This document shows positions 57,058-64,000 of a stretch of 64,000 nt of DNA, piece by piece. A model generated the notes under the pieces. That model searched no databases, had not been told where the DNA came from, and worked only from the letters and a program-made list of their open reading frames with translations. This DNA is from Burkholderiaceae bacterium (GTDB lineage: Bacteria > Pseudomonadota > Gammaproteobacteria > Burkholderiales > Burkholderiaceae_C). The stretch lies in the NCBI GenBank assembly GCA_024235955.1, contig JACKLJ010000001.1:729501-793500 (forward strand). The letters are read 5' to 3'. A program made the position numbers and the translations under genes. Within the stretch, counting starts at the first letter, position 1. The number at the start of each line of letters is the position of its first letter.

Positions 57058-58272
57058 GTGACCGATCGAGAGCTACCTGACCATCTGCACCCCGACACCC
57101 TGGCCGTGCGCGCCGGCGTGGCGCGCTCCCAGTACGGCGAGAACTCCGAGGCGCTGTACCTGACCAGCTGCTTCGTCCAGCCCGATGCCGAGTCGTCGGC
57201 GCGGCGCTTCGCCAGCGAGGAAGAGGGCTACACCTACTCGCGCACCAGCAACCCCTCGGTGACGGGCTTCGAGCGGCGCCTGGCGGCGCTCGAAGGTGCC
57301 GAGGCCGCCATCGGTACCGCCAGCGGCATGTCGGCCATCCTGCTGATGGCGATGGGGCTGCTCAAGGCGGGCGACCACGTGATCTGCTCGCAGTCGATGT
57401 TCGGCTCCACCATCAAGCTGCTGGGCAGCGAGTTCGGCAAGTTCGGCGTCGAGACCGACTTCGTCTCTCAGACCGACGTCGCGCAATGGCGGGCCGCGGT
57501 GCGCCCGACCACGCGGCTGCTGTTCGCCGAGACGCCCACCAACCCGCTGACGGAGGTGTGCGACATCCGGGCACTCGCCGCCATCGCCCACGATGCCGGC
57601 GCGCTGCTGGCGGTGGACAACTGCTTCGCCACCCCGGTGCTGCAGCGTCCGCTCGAACTGGGCGCCGATCTGGTGATCCATTCCGGCACCAAATACCTCG
57701 ACGGCCAGGGCCGCGTGATGGCCGGCGCCATCTGCGGCTCGCAGAAGCTGGTGGACGGCGTGTTCGCGCCGCTGATCCGCTCGGCCGGCATGGTGCTGTC
57801 GCCGTTCAACGCCTGGGTGGTGCAAAAGGGCATGGAAACGCTGTCGGTGCGGGTGCGGGCGCAAAGCGCCAACGCGCTGGAGATCGCACAGTGGCTGGAG
57901 CGGCATCCGGCGGTGGAGCGCGTGTTCTACCCTGGCCTGCCTTCGCACCCGCAGCACGCGCTGGCCATGGCGCAGCAAGACGGCGTCGGCGGCGCGGTGA
58001 TCTCGTTTTCCGTCAAGGCCGACCACCCCGAGCAGGCGCGCCGACGCGCGTTCCATGTGATCGACAGCACCCGGGTGTGCAGCATCGCCACCAACCTGGG
58101 CGACGTCAAAAGCATCATCTGCCATCCGGCCAGCACCTCGCACGGGCGCCTGTCGGAGGCGCAGCGGCTGGCCGCGGGCGTGGTGCAGGGTCTGATCCGC
58201 CTTGCCGTTGGGCTGGAACACGTGCCGGACATCCTGGCCGACCTGTCGCGCGGGCTGGATACACTGGCTTGA
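57058..58272 (+). CDS. metZ: O-succinylhomoserine sulfhydrylase
   Basis: 404-residue PLP enzyme of the Cys/Met metabolism family, making homocysteine from O-succinylhomoserine and sulfide. The PLP-binding Lys lies in IHSGTKYLDGQGR. It starts with GTG at 57058, 27 bp after purF. O-acetylhomoserine specificity cannot be excluded. A short ATG frame on the purF stop codon is probably chance. Confidence 0.93.
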   Translation: MTDRELPDHLHPDTLAVRAGVARSQYGENSEALYLTSCFVQPDAESSARRFASEEEGYTYSRTSNPSVTGFERRLAALEGAEAAIGTASGMSAILLMAMGLLKAGDHVICSQSMFGSTIKLLGSEFGKFGVETDFVSQTDVAQWRAAVRPTTRLLFAETPTNPLTEVCDIRALAAIAHDAGALLAVDNCFATPVLQRPLELGADLVIHSGTKYLDGQGRVMAGAICGSQKLVDGVFAPLIRSAGMVLSPFNAWVVQKGMETLSVRVRAQSANALEIAQWLERHPAVERVFYPGLPSHPQHALAMAQQDGVGGAVISFSVKADHPEQARRRAFHVIDSTRVCSIATNLGDVKSIICHPASTSHGRLSEAQRLAAGVVQGLIRLAVGLEHVPDILADLSRGLDTLA

Positions 58273-58298
58273 CCGAGCCTCGTTTGCTATACTATAAA
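58269..58298 (+). promoter_or_regulatory. Candidate sigma-70 promoter of gltX, built across the metZ stop and a repeat
   Basis: TTGACC (58269-58274), an 18-bp spacer and TATAAA (58293-58298). The -35 overlaps the metZ stop codon and the -10 lies inside the small hairpin of the repeat. Confidence 0.55.
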
Positions 58299-58325
58299 TA
58301 GCTGCCTGCGCCCGCTGCGCAAGGA
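58284..58325 (+). repeat. Two-hairpin repeat, copy 19 (upstream of gltX)
   Basis: Plus-strand copy with GCTATACTATAAATAGC, then TGCCTGCGCCCGCT. The right-hand arm is lost and runs into the gltX leader. Confidence 0.82.
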
Positions 58326-58338
58326 CAAAATCCCCAAA

Positions 58339-59742
58339 ATGCCTGAAAAAGAAGTTCCCGCCAAGCGGGTGCGCACGCGCTTCGCGCCGTCGCCCACCGG
58401 CTTCATCCACCTGGGCAACATCCGCTCGGCCCTGTACCCGTGGGCGTTTGCGCGCTCGCAGGGCGGTGATTTCATCCTGCGCATCGAGGACACCGACACC
58501 GAGCGCTCCTCGCAGGCCGCCGTGGACGTCATCCTGGAGAGCATGGCATGGCTGGGCATGACGCCCGACGAAGGCCCGTTCTACCAGATGCAGCGCATGA
58601 CGCGCTACAAGGAAGTGCTGGCGCAGCTGCAGGCGGCCGGCTACGTCTACCCCTGCTACATGAGCGTGGCGGAGCTGGATGCCCTGCGCGAGCGCCAGAT
58701 GGCGGCCAAACAGAAGCCGCGCTACGACGGCACCTGGCGCCCCGGTCGTGGCAAGGTGCTGCCCCCGGTGCCCGAAGGCGTGCAACCTGTGCTGCGCTTC
58801 CGCAACCCGCAGGAAGGGATGGTGGCCTGGGACGACAAGGTCAAGGGCCGGGTGGAGATCGCCAACGACGAACTCGACGACCTGGTGATCGCCCGCCCCG
58901 ATGGCACGCCCACCTACAACTTCTGCGTGGTGGTCGACGACATCGACATGCGCATCACCCACGTGATCCGCGGTGACGACCACGTGAACAACACGCCGCG
59001 CCAGATCAACATCTTCCGTGCGCTCGGCTACGAGCCGCCGGTCTATGCCCACCTGCCCACCGTGCTGAACGAGCAGGGCGAGAAGATGAGCAAGCGCCAC
59101 GGCGCCAAGGCGGTCACGCAGTACCGCGACGAAGGCTTCCTTCCCGACGCCATGATCAACTACCTCGCGCGCCTGGGCTGGAGCCACGGCGACGACGAGA
59201 TCTTCAGCCGCGAGCAATTCCTGCAGTGGTTCAACCTTGACCACCTGGGCACCAGTGCCGGCCGCTTTGACGACGCCAAGCTGCGCTGGGTGAACGCCCA
59301 GCACCTCAAGGCCATGGCCGACGCGGCGCTGGCGCCGCTGGTGGCCGCGCAACTCGAGGCACGGGGCATTGCCGCCGACGAGCGTCTGCCCGCCATCTGC
59401 GGCCTGTTCAAGGACCGCTGCGACACCACCGTGGCGCTGGCCGACTGGGCGCAGGCGTTCTACCGCGACGTCACGCCCACCGCCGACGACCTGGCCAGGC
59501 ACGTGACCGACGCCGTCAAGCCCGCCATTGCCGCACTGCGCGAACGTCTGGCAGGTGTGGCCTGGGATGCGACCTCCATTGCCGCGGCCATCAAGCAGGT
59601 GCTGGCCGACCATCAGTTCAAGATGCCGCAGCTGGCCATGCCGGTGCGCGTGCTGGTGATGGGCACGCCGCAGACGCCGTCGCTGGACGCCGTGCTGGCC
59701 TTGCACAGGCGCGAACTTGTCTTGGAGCGCCTGGGCTGTTAA
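58339..59742 (+). CDS. gltX: Glutamyl-tRNA synthetase
   Basis: 467-residue class I synthetase. The HIGH-type motif is in PSPTGFIHLGNIRSAL and the KMSKS-type motif in EKMSKRHGAK. A C-terminal anticodon-binding domain is present. It is the discriminating type by length and motifs. The ATG at 58339 was chosen. Its last bases contain a promoter-like sequence pointing downstream. Confidence 0.96.
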   Translation: MPEKEVPAKRVRTRFAPSPTGFIHLGNIRSALYPWAFARSQGGDFILRIEDTDTERSSQAAVDVILESMAWLGMTPDEGPFYQMQRMTRYKEVLAQLQAAGYVYPCYMSVAELDALRERQMAAKQKPRYDGTWRPGRGKVLPPVPEGVQPVLRFRNPQEGMVAWDDKVKGRVEIANDELDDLVIARPDGTPTYNFCVVVDDIDMRITHVIRGDDHVNNTPRQINIFRALGYEPPVYAHLPTVLNEQGEKMSKRHGAKAVTQYRDEGFLPDAMINYLARLGWSHGDDEIFSREQFLQWFNLDHLGTSAGRFDDAKLRWVNAQHLKAMADAALAPLVAAQLEARGIAADERLPAICGLFKDRCDTTVALADWAQAFYRDVTPTADDLARHVTDAVKPAIAALRERLAGVAWDATSIAAAIKQVLADHQFKMPQLAMPVRVLVMGTPQTPSLDAVLALHRRELVLERLGC

Positions 59743-59745
59743 AAT
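59717..59745 (+). promoter_or_regulatory. Candidate sigma-70 promoter inside the end of gltX
   Basis: TTGTCT (59717-59722), exactly 17 bp, then TAAAAT (59740-59745). The -10 overlaps the gltX stop codon TAA. It would start transcription near 59752, about 300 bases before the next gene. Confidence 0.6.
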
Positions 59746-60050
59746 CTACAGCTTCCCATCCATTTGTCCAACTCCGCGTGTCTGCGTCGCAGCACCGCGT
59801 TGCAAGTGAGGACAGGGCCTGATTCTGGGCTCGCCAGCTTCCTCCGGCTTCTTTCCAGTCGCGTTGGTGCCCATGCCGGGCGGCAGCGACTTGTCTCGTT
59901 CGGGCGAGCCACTTGGCGCTCGTCCCGGTGCCCCGATCAGCGCGCGCGTCAGATGCGGCGCCGGGCGCTGGTGGGCCCACGGGGCGTGTCCTAGGGCTCA
60001 GCGAGTTTCCCTGCCTGCCTGACATCCACGAGAAAGGTGGCTGTCCACGC
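59743..60050. other. 300-nt gene-free leader before the NAGGN operon
   Basis: No credible coding sequence. Downstream of the promoter at 59717 the RNA could form several G+C-rich stems, for instance CGGGCGAG near 59899 with CTCGTCCCG near 59917. No known riboswitch or RNA family was recognised. It may be a long 5' leader or a small RNA gene. Confidence 0.5.
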
Positions 60051-61823
60051 ATGTGTGGCCTAGCAGGAGAAATCCGTTTCGACGGCGGTTCCGTCGATGT
60101 CGAGGCGCTCTCGCGCATGACCTCAATCCAGGCCCCGCGCGGGCCCGATGCCAGCGGCCTGTTCGTCCAGGACCGCATCGGGTTCGGGCACCGGCGGCTC
60201 AAGATCATGGACCTGTCGCAGGGCTCGGCCCAGCCGATGTTCGATCCGATGCTGGGTCTGGGCATGGTCTTCAATGGCGCCATCTACAACCATCCCGAAC
60301 TGCGGCGCGAGCTGGAAGGCAAGGGTTACCGCTTCCGTTCGCACGGCGATACCGAGGTGCTGCTGAAGGCCTACCACGCCTGGGGCGAGGACTTCGTCTC
60401 GCGGCTGAACGGCATGTTCGCGTTCGCCCTGTGGGAGCAGGAGAGCGGCCACGTGCTGCTGGGGCGCGACCGGTTGGGCATCAAGCCCTTGTACTGGACC
60501 GAGCGGCCGGGGCGCTTGCGCTTTGCCTCGACCTTGCCGGCCCTGCTGGCCGGTGGCGACGTGGACACGACCATCGATACAGAGGGTCTGAATCACTACC
60601 TGTCGTTCCACGCGGTCGTGCCGCCGCCGCGCTCCATTGTGGCTGGTGTACGGAAGCTGGCGCCGGGCACGCTGATGCGTGTGGCGGCCGACGGGCGGCG
60701 CAGCGAGAAGACCTACTGGTCGCTCGACTACGCGCGCAGCCAGGCAGACGAATCGCGTTCCTTCGACGAATGGCGCGACATCCTGCTCGACGCGCTGTGT
60801 GGTGCCGTGCAGCGCCGCCTGGTGGCCGATGTGCCGGTGGGGGCCCTGCTTTCCGGCGGGGTGGATTCGAGCCTCATTGTCGGGTTGATGGTGGAGGCCG
60901 GCGTGCAGGGGCTGCGCACCTACAACGTCGGCTTCGAGGACGTGGGCGGCGAGAAAGGCAACGAGTTCGAGTACGCCGACATCGTCGCCAGGCGCTTCGG
61001 GACCGTGCACGAGAAGATCTTCGTGCCGGAGAAGGAGCTGCTCACACGCTTGCCCGAGGCGATTGGTGCCATGAGTGAGCCGATGGTCAGCCACGACTGC
61101 ATCGGCTTCTACCTGCTCTCCGAGGCGGTGTCGCGCCACAGCCGCGTGGTACAGAGCGGCCAGGGCGCGGACGAGGTGTTCGGCGGCTACCACTGGTACC
61201 AGGAGCTCGACGGCAGCCAGGCGCCGGTGGCCGACTACCTGAAGGCCTTCCGCGACCGGGATTACGACGAGTACCGGCGTGTGGTGCAGGACCGCTACCT
61301 CGGCCCCGACGCTTCGGGCAACTTCGTGGCCCAGCGTTTTGCGGCACCAGGCGCGACTGACCCGGTGGACCAGGCGCTGCGTATCGACACCACGGTGATG
61401 CTGGTGGACGACCCGGTGAAGCGCGTGGACAACATGACGATGGCGTTCGGCCTGGAGGCTCGCGTGCCGTTCCTCGACCACCAGCTGGTGGAGCTGGCGG
61501 CCCGCATCCCCGCGCGCCACAAGCTGGCCGGCGGTGGCAAGGGCATCCTCAAGGAAGCGGCGCGGCAGGTGATTCCCTCGGAGGTCATCGACCGGCCCAA
61601 GGGTTATTTCCCGGTGCCGGCGCTGAAGTACCTGCAGGGCACGGTGCTGGAAAGCGTGAAGGACGCGCTGACCAGCCGCGCTGCGCGCGAGCGGGGCCTG
61701 TTCAGGCAGGACTACGTGGACATGCTGCTCACCGATCCGGCTGCGCACATCACGCCGCTGCGCGGCTCCAAGCTCTGGCAGCTCGGCCTGCTGGAGTGGT
61801 GGCTGCAGACCCACCTGCACTAG
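60051..61823 (+). CDS. asnO: N-acetylglutaminylglutamine amidotransferase (AsnB-like)
   Basis: 590-residue asparagine-synthetase-like enzyme. The N-terminal glutaminase domain has Cys2 (MCGLAGEIRF), RGPD and FNGAIYNH. The C-terminal synthetase domain has the PP-loop LLSGGVDSSLI and SGQGADEVFGGYHW. Followed by the GNAT/ATP-grasp gene and an M42 peptidase, it fits the enzyme that amidates the dipeptide osmolyte NAGGN rather than a plain asparagine synthetase. GAAAGG lies about 10 bases before the ATG. Confidence 0.88.
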   Translation: MCGLAGEIRFDGGSVDVEALSRMTSIQAPRGPDASGLFVQDRIGFGHRRLKIMDLSQGSAQPMFDPMLGLGMVFNGAIYNHPELRRELEGKGYRFRSHGDTEVLLKAYHAWGEDFVSRLNGMFAFALWEQESGHVLLGRDRLGIKPLYWTERPGRLRFASTLPALLAGGDVDTTIDTEGLNHYLSFHAVVPPPRSIVAGVRKLAPGTLMRVAADGRRSEKTYWSLDYARSQADESRSFDEWRDILLDALCGAVQRRLVADVPVGALLSGGVDSSLIVGLMVEAGVQGLRTYNVGFEDVGGEKGNEFEYADIVARRFGTVHEKIFVPEKELLTRLPEAIGAMSEPMVSHDCIGFYLLSEAVSRHSRVVQSGQGADEVFGGYHWYQELDGSQAPVADYLKAFRDRDYDEYRRVVQDRYLGPDASGNFVAQRFAAPGATDPVDQALRIDTTVMLVDDPVKRVDNMTMAFGLEARVPFLDHQLVELAARIPARHKLAGGGKGILKEAARQVIPSEVIDRPKGYFPVPALKYLQGTVLESVKDALTSRAARERGLFRQDYVDMLLTDPAAHITPLRGSKLWQLGLLEWWLQTHLH

Positions 61824-61839
61824 GAGGCATTGACCCCTC

Positions 61840-63597
61840 ATGATCATTCGCAGTCAGATCAAGCGCGGTGTTCGGCTGGCCAGACGGCGATTGCCGCAGG
61901 CCGCCACACCGCCAGGAGGGCGGGCCGCGGAGTCACCCGCAGGCCGCATCATCGAATGCGGTTGGGGGCGGCTGCTCGCCGGCCACACTTTTGCCCAACC
62001 CCAGGACATCGCCGCCGCGCTGCTGGATGAGCGCAACGACCAGCGCGACATCGCCTTCTATGTGGACAAGCCGCACGTGGTCGTGGCGACGGCGCCGCAG
62101 CGCCTGTTCGTCGATCCTTCCGAATCGTTCCGGCTCTGGCTGGGGAACTACCAGCCGGCGCCCGCGCGCCGTAAAGGCTTCACGGTGCGGCGGTTGCGTT
62201 CGCGCGCCGACTTGTCCGCCATCAACGCGATCTACCGCGCGCGGCGCATGGTGCCGGTGGATCCGGCGCTGGTGTGGGGGCAGCGCGCCGATCGCGCGCT
62301 GCAGTACGTGCTGGCAGAAGACCGCAGCAGCGGCGAAGTGATTGGCGTGGCCATGGGCCTGGACCATGCCCAGGCGTTCGGAGACGACGAATCGGAAGCC
62401 GGCTCCAGCCTGTGGGCCCTGGCGGTGGCGCCGCAGTCGGCCCATCCGGGCGTGGGCGAGGCGCTGACGCGCTACCTGGCCGAGCAGTTTCAGGCGCGCG
62501 GCCGCGCCTTCATGGACCTCTCGGTGCTGCATGACAACCGTTCGGCCATCGACCTGTACCTGAAGCTCGGCTTCCAGCCCACGCAGGTGTTCGCGGTCAA
62601 GCGGCGCAACGCCATCAACGAACCTCTTTTCAGCGAGCTTTCGGCCAGCGAGGACAGCAAGTTCAACCCCTATGCGCGGATCATCGTCGATGAGGCCCGC
62701 CGGCGCGGTGTGCGGGTGGAGATCGTCGATGCCGAGAACGGCTACTTTCGCCTGAGCCACGGTGGGCGCAGCGTGCTGTGCCGCGAATCGCTGTCGGAAT
62801 TGACGAGCGCGGTGGCGATGAGCCGCTGCGCGGACAAGCGCGTGACGCACCGCGTGCTGGCCGCGGCCGGTCTGCGCGTACCGGCGCAGCAACTGGCAGG
62901 TAGCGCCGAGGAGAACGCGGCCTTTCTGGCGGCGCAGCGCAGCGTGGTCGTCAAGCCTGTCGATGGCGAGCAGGGTCACGGTATCAGTGTGGACCTGCGC
63001 ACGCCTGAGGATGTGATCGAGGCGATCCAGCGCGCCCGCCGGTATGGCGACCGTGTACTGCTGGAGCAGTATTGCGCCGGGCAGGATCTGCGCGTGCTGG
63101 TGATCGGGCACCAGGTGGTCGCTGCAGCCGTGCGGCGAGCGGCTGCCGTGGTGGGCGACGGGCAGTCCAGCATCGAGGCGCTGATACGCAAGCAAAGCCG
63201 CCGGCGAGCGGCTGCCACGGGTGGCGAATCACGCATTCCGCTGGATGCGGAGACACGGCGCTGCGTGGCAGCGGCGGGTCACGCCATAGACGACGTCCTG
63301 CCGGCCGGCGAGGCGCTGACGGTGCGCCGCACCGCCAACCTGCACACCGGCGGCACCATCCACGACGTCACCGACCGGTTGCACCCGGTATTGCGCGCAG
63401 CCGCCGAGCAGGCCTCGCGCGCGCTCGAGATTCCCGTCACCGGGCTCGACCTGCTGGTGCCTGCCGTCGACGGCACCGACTACGTGATCATCGAAGCCAA
63501 CGAGCGGCCCGGCCTGGCCAACCATGAGCCGCAGCCGACCGCCCAGCGCTTCGTCGATCTGCTGTTTCCCACCACACGTATTGAAGGAGCGACATGA
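61840..63597 (+). CDS. ngg: N-acetylglutaminylglutamine synthetase (GNAT plus ATP-grasp)
   Basis: 585-residue fusion. An N-terminal GNAT acetyltransferase domain (about residues 110-260; WALAVAPQSAHPGVGEALTR) is joined to a C-terminal ATP-grasp ligase domain (about 320-575; VVVKPVDGEQGHGISVDL; VIIEANERPGLANH). It would acetylate glutamine and join it to a second glutamine. TAGGAGG precedes the start at a slightly long distance. It overlaps the peptidase gene by ATGA. Confidence 0.88.
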   Translation: MIIRSQIKRGVRLARRRLPQAATPPGGRAAESPAGRIIECGWGRLLAGHTFAQPQDIAAALLDERNDQRDIAFYVDKPHVVVATAPQRLFVDPSESFRLWLGNYQPAPARRKGFTVRRLRSRADLSAINAIYRARRMVPVDPALVWGQRADRALQYVLAEDRSSGEVIGVAMGLDHAQAFGDDESEAGSSLWALAVAPQSAHPGVGEALTRYLAEQFQARGRAFMDLSVLHDNRSAIDLYLKLGFQPTQVFAVKRRNAINEPLFSELSASEDSKFNPYARIIVDEARRRGVRVEIVDAENGYFRLSHGGRSVLCRESLSELTSAVAMSRCADKRVTHRVLAAAGLRVPAQQLAGSAEENAAFLAAQRSVVVKPVDGEQGHGISVDLRTPEDVIEAIQRARRYGDRVLLEQYCAGQDLRVLVIGHQVVAAAVRRAAAVVGDGQSSIEALIRKQSRRRAAATGGESRIPLDAETRRCVAAAGHAIDDVLPAGEALTVRRTANLHTGGTIHDVTDRLHPVLRAAAEQASRALEIPVTGLDLLVPAVDGTDYVIIEANERPGLANHEPQPTAQRFVDLLFPTTRIEGAT

Positions 63598-64000
63598 GCC
63601 AGCGCAGTCCTGACCACACCCTGCCCGATATCGACCACAGCTTTCTGGAGGAGACCCTGCTCCAGCTGATGGCCATACCGAGCCCGGTGGGGCTGACCGA
63701 TGGCGTGGTGCGCTACACCGCGGCGCGGCTGGAGGCCATAGGCCTGCCGTACGAGGTCACGCGTCGCGGCGCCATCCGGGCGACGCTGCGCGGGCGCGAA
63801 AGCAAGCCTGCGCGCGCCATCGTCACCCACTTGGACACGCTGGGCGCGATGGTGCATCGCATCAAGCCGAACGGGCGACTCGGTGTGGTGCCCATCGGAC
63901 ACTGGTCGGCGCGTTTCGCCGAAGGTGGTCGCCTCACGATCTTCACCGACACACAGCAGTTGCGCGGCACCTGCCTGCCGCTCAAGACATCCGGTCACGC
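63594..64000 (+). CDS. Osmoprotectant NAGGN system M42-family peptidase (N-terminal part)
   Basis: At least 135 residues, cut by the window edge. The start is FLEETLLQLMAIPSPVG, with the metal-ligand His and Asp in VTHLDTLGAMV, as in M42/M20-type metallo-aminopeptidases that accompany NAGGN genes. The start overlaps the preceding stop. The C-terminal half and remaining metal ligands lie outside the window. Confidence 0.85.
   Translation, partial: MSQRSPDHTLPDIDHSFLEETLLQLMAIPSPVGLTDGVVRYTAARLEAIGLPYEVTRRGAIRATLRGRESKPARAIVTHLDTLGAMVHRIKPNGRLGVVPIGHWSARFAEGGRLTIFTDTQQLRGTCLPLKTSGH

Noticed and set aside
57030..57080. Short ATG frame overlapping the purF stop and the metZ start
   Set aside because: Only 16 codons, Lys/Arg/Gln-rich, with no family; metZ starts within it. 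Probably chance.
59618..60283. Long minus-strand frame across the gltX end and asnO start
   Set aside because: It overlaps two well-supported genes antisense, has no recognisable domain and has the Arg/Pro/Ala bias of a frame shadow in G+C-rich DNA.

Overview
The window looks like chromosomal DNA of a betaproteobacterium of the order Burkholderiales, most likely family Comamonadaceae (Acidovorax/Hydrogenophaga/Ottowia-like). The reasons are very G+C-rich codon use throughout, a DUF3460 protein, a box-type aerobic benzoyl-CoA pathway, and the folC-SPOR-cvpA-purF-metZ gene order. A recurring short intergenic element with the core AGCTGCCTGCGCCCGC also points there; I associate it with this family from memory. 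No rRNA, tRNA, CRISPR array, prophage or insertion sequence was seen.

Layout. 0-2.4 kb: a CHASE3 histidine kinase (cut by the window edge), a divergent NarL-type regulator and a lone receiver protein. 2.5-12 kb: housekeeping genes (moeB, ctpA, gpmA, rhodanese, grxC, secB, gpsA, panC, a YidB-like protein, scpA, DUF3460, a BamE-like lipoprotein). 12-17 kb: a methyltransferase, a SulP anion transporter and two tandem intradiol-dioxygenase-like lipoproteins. One of these keeps all four iron ligands and the other has lost three. 17-22 kb: metG, apbC and a DUF2726 protein.

21.7-29.1 kb is a benzoate module: benzoate-CoA ligase divergent from boxR, then boxC, boxB and boxA. TGCA-N6-TGCA operator-like repeats flank boxR on both sides. 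Benzoate would be activated to benzoyl-CoA, epoxidised by BoxAB and ring-opened by BoxC. The aldehyde dehydrogenase BoxD is not in the window.

29.5-39.7 kb is an accessory locus that I cannot tie to a known pathway. It holds a 2OG-Fe(II) oxygenase, a guanine-deaminase-like protein, a RutR-type regulator, a flavodoxin-fold reductase, a CodA-like deaminase, a RidA-like protein, a creatininase-family amidohydrolase, a THI5/NMT1-type ABC importer and an FAD oxidase. The family mix suggests uptake and deamination or hydrolysis of an N-heterocycle, plausibly a pyrimidine. A solitary ureD follows.

41-49 kb is an iron module: hemP, exbD, exbB, tonB, bfd, a PiuC-like hydroxylase, a TonB-dependent siderophore receptor and bacterioferritin, with two Fur-box-like sites. 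49-59.7 kb holds a succinate-semialdehyde dehydrogenase, cardiolipin synthase, an ArsC-like protein, folC, SPOR, cvpA, purF, metZ and gltX. 60-64 kb is the N-acetylglutaminylglutamine amide (NAGGN) osmolyte operon (amidotransferase, synthetase, start of the M42 peptidase), preceded by an unusual 300-nt leader whose candidate promoter lies in the end of gltX.

The most pervasive unexplained structure is the two-hairpin repeat, in about 17 copies. Several copies reach into genes: the gpsA start codon, the metG linker, the receptor signal peptide and the gltX promoter.
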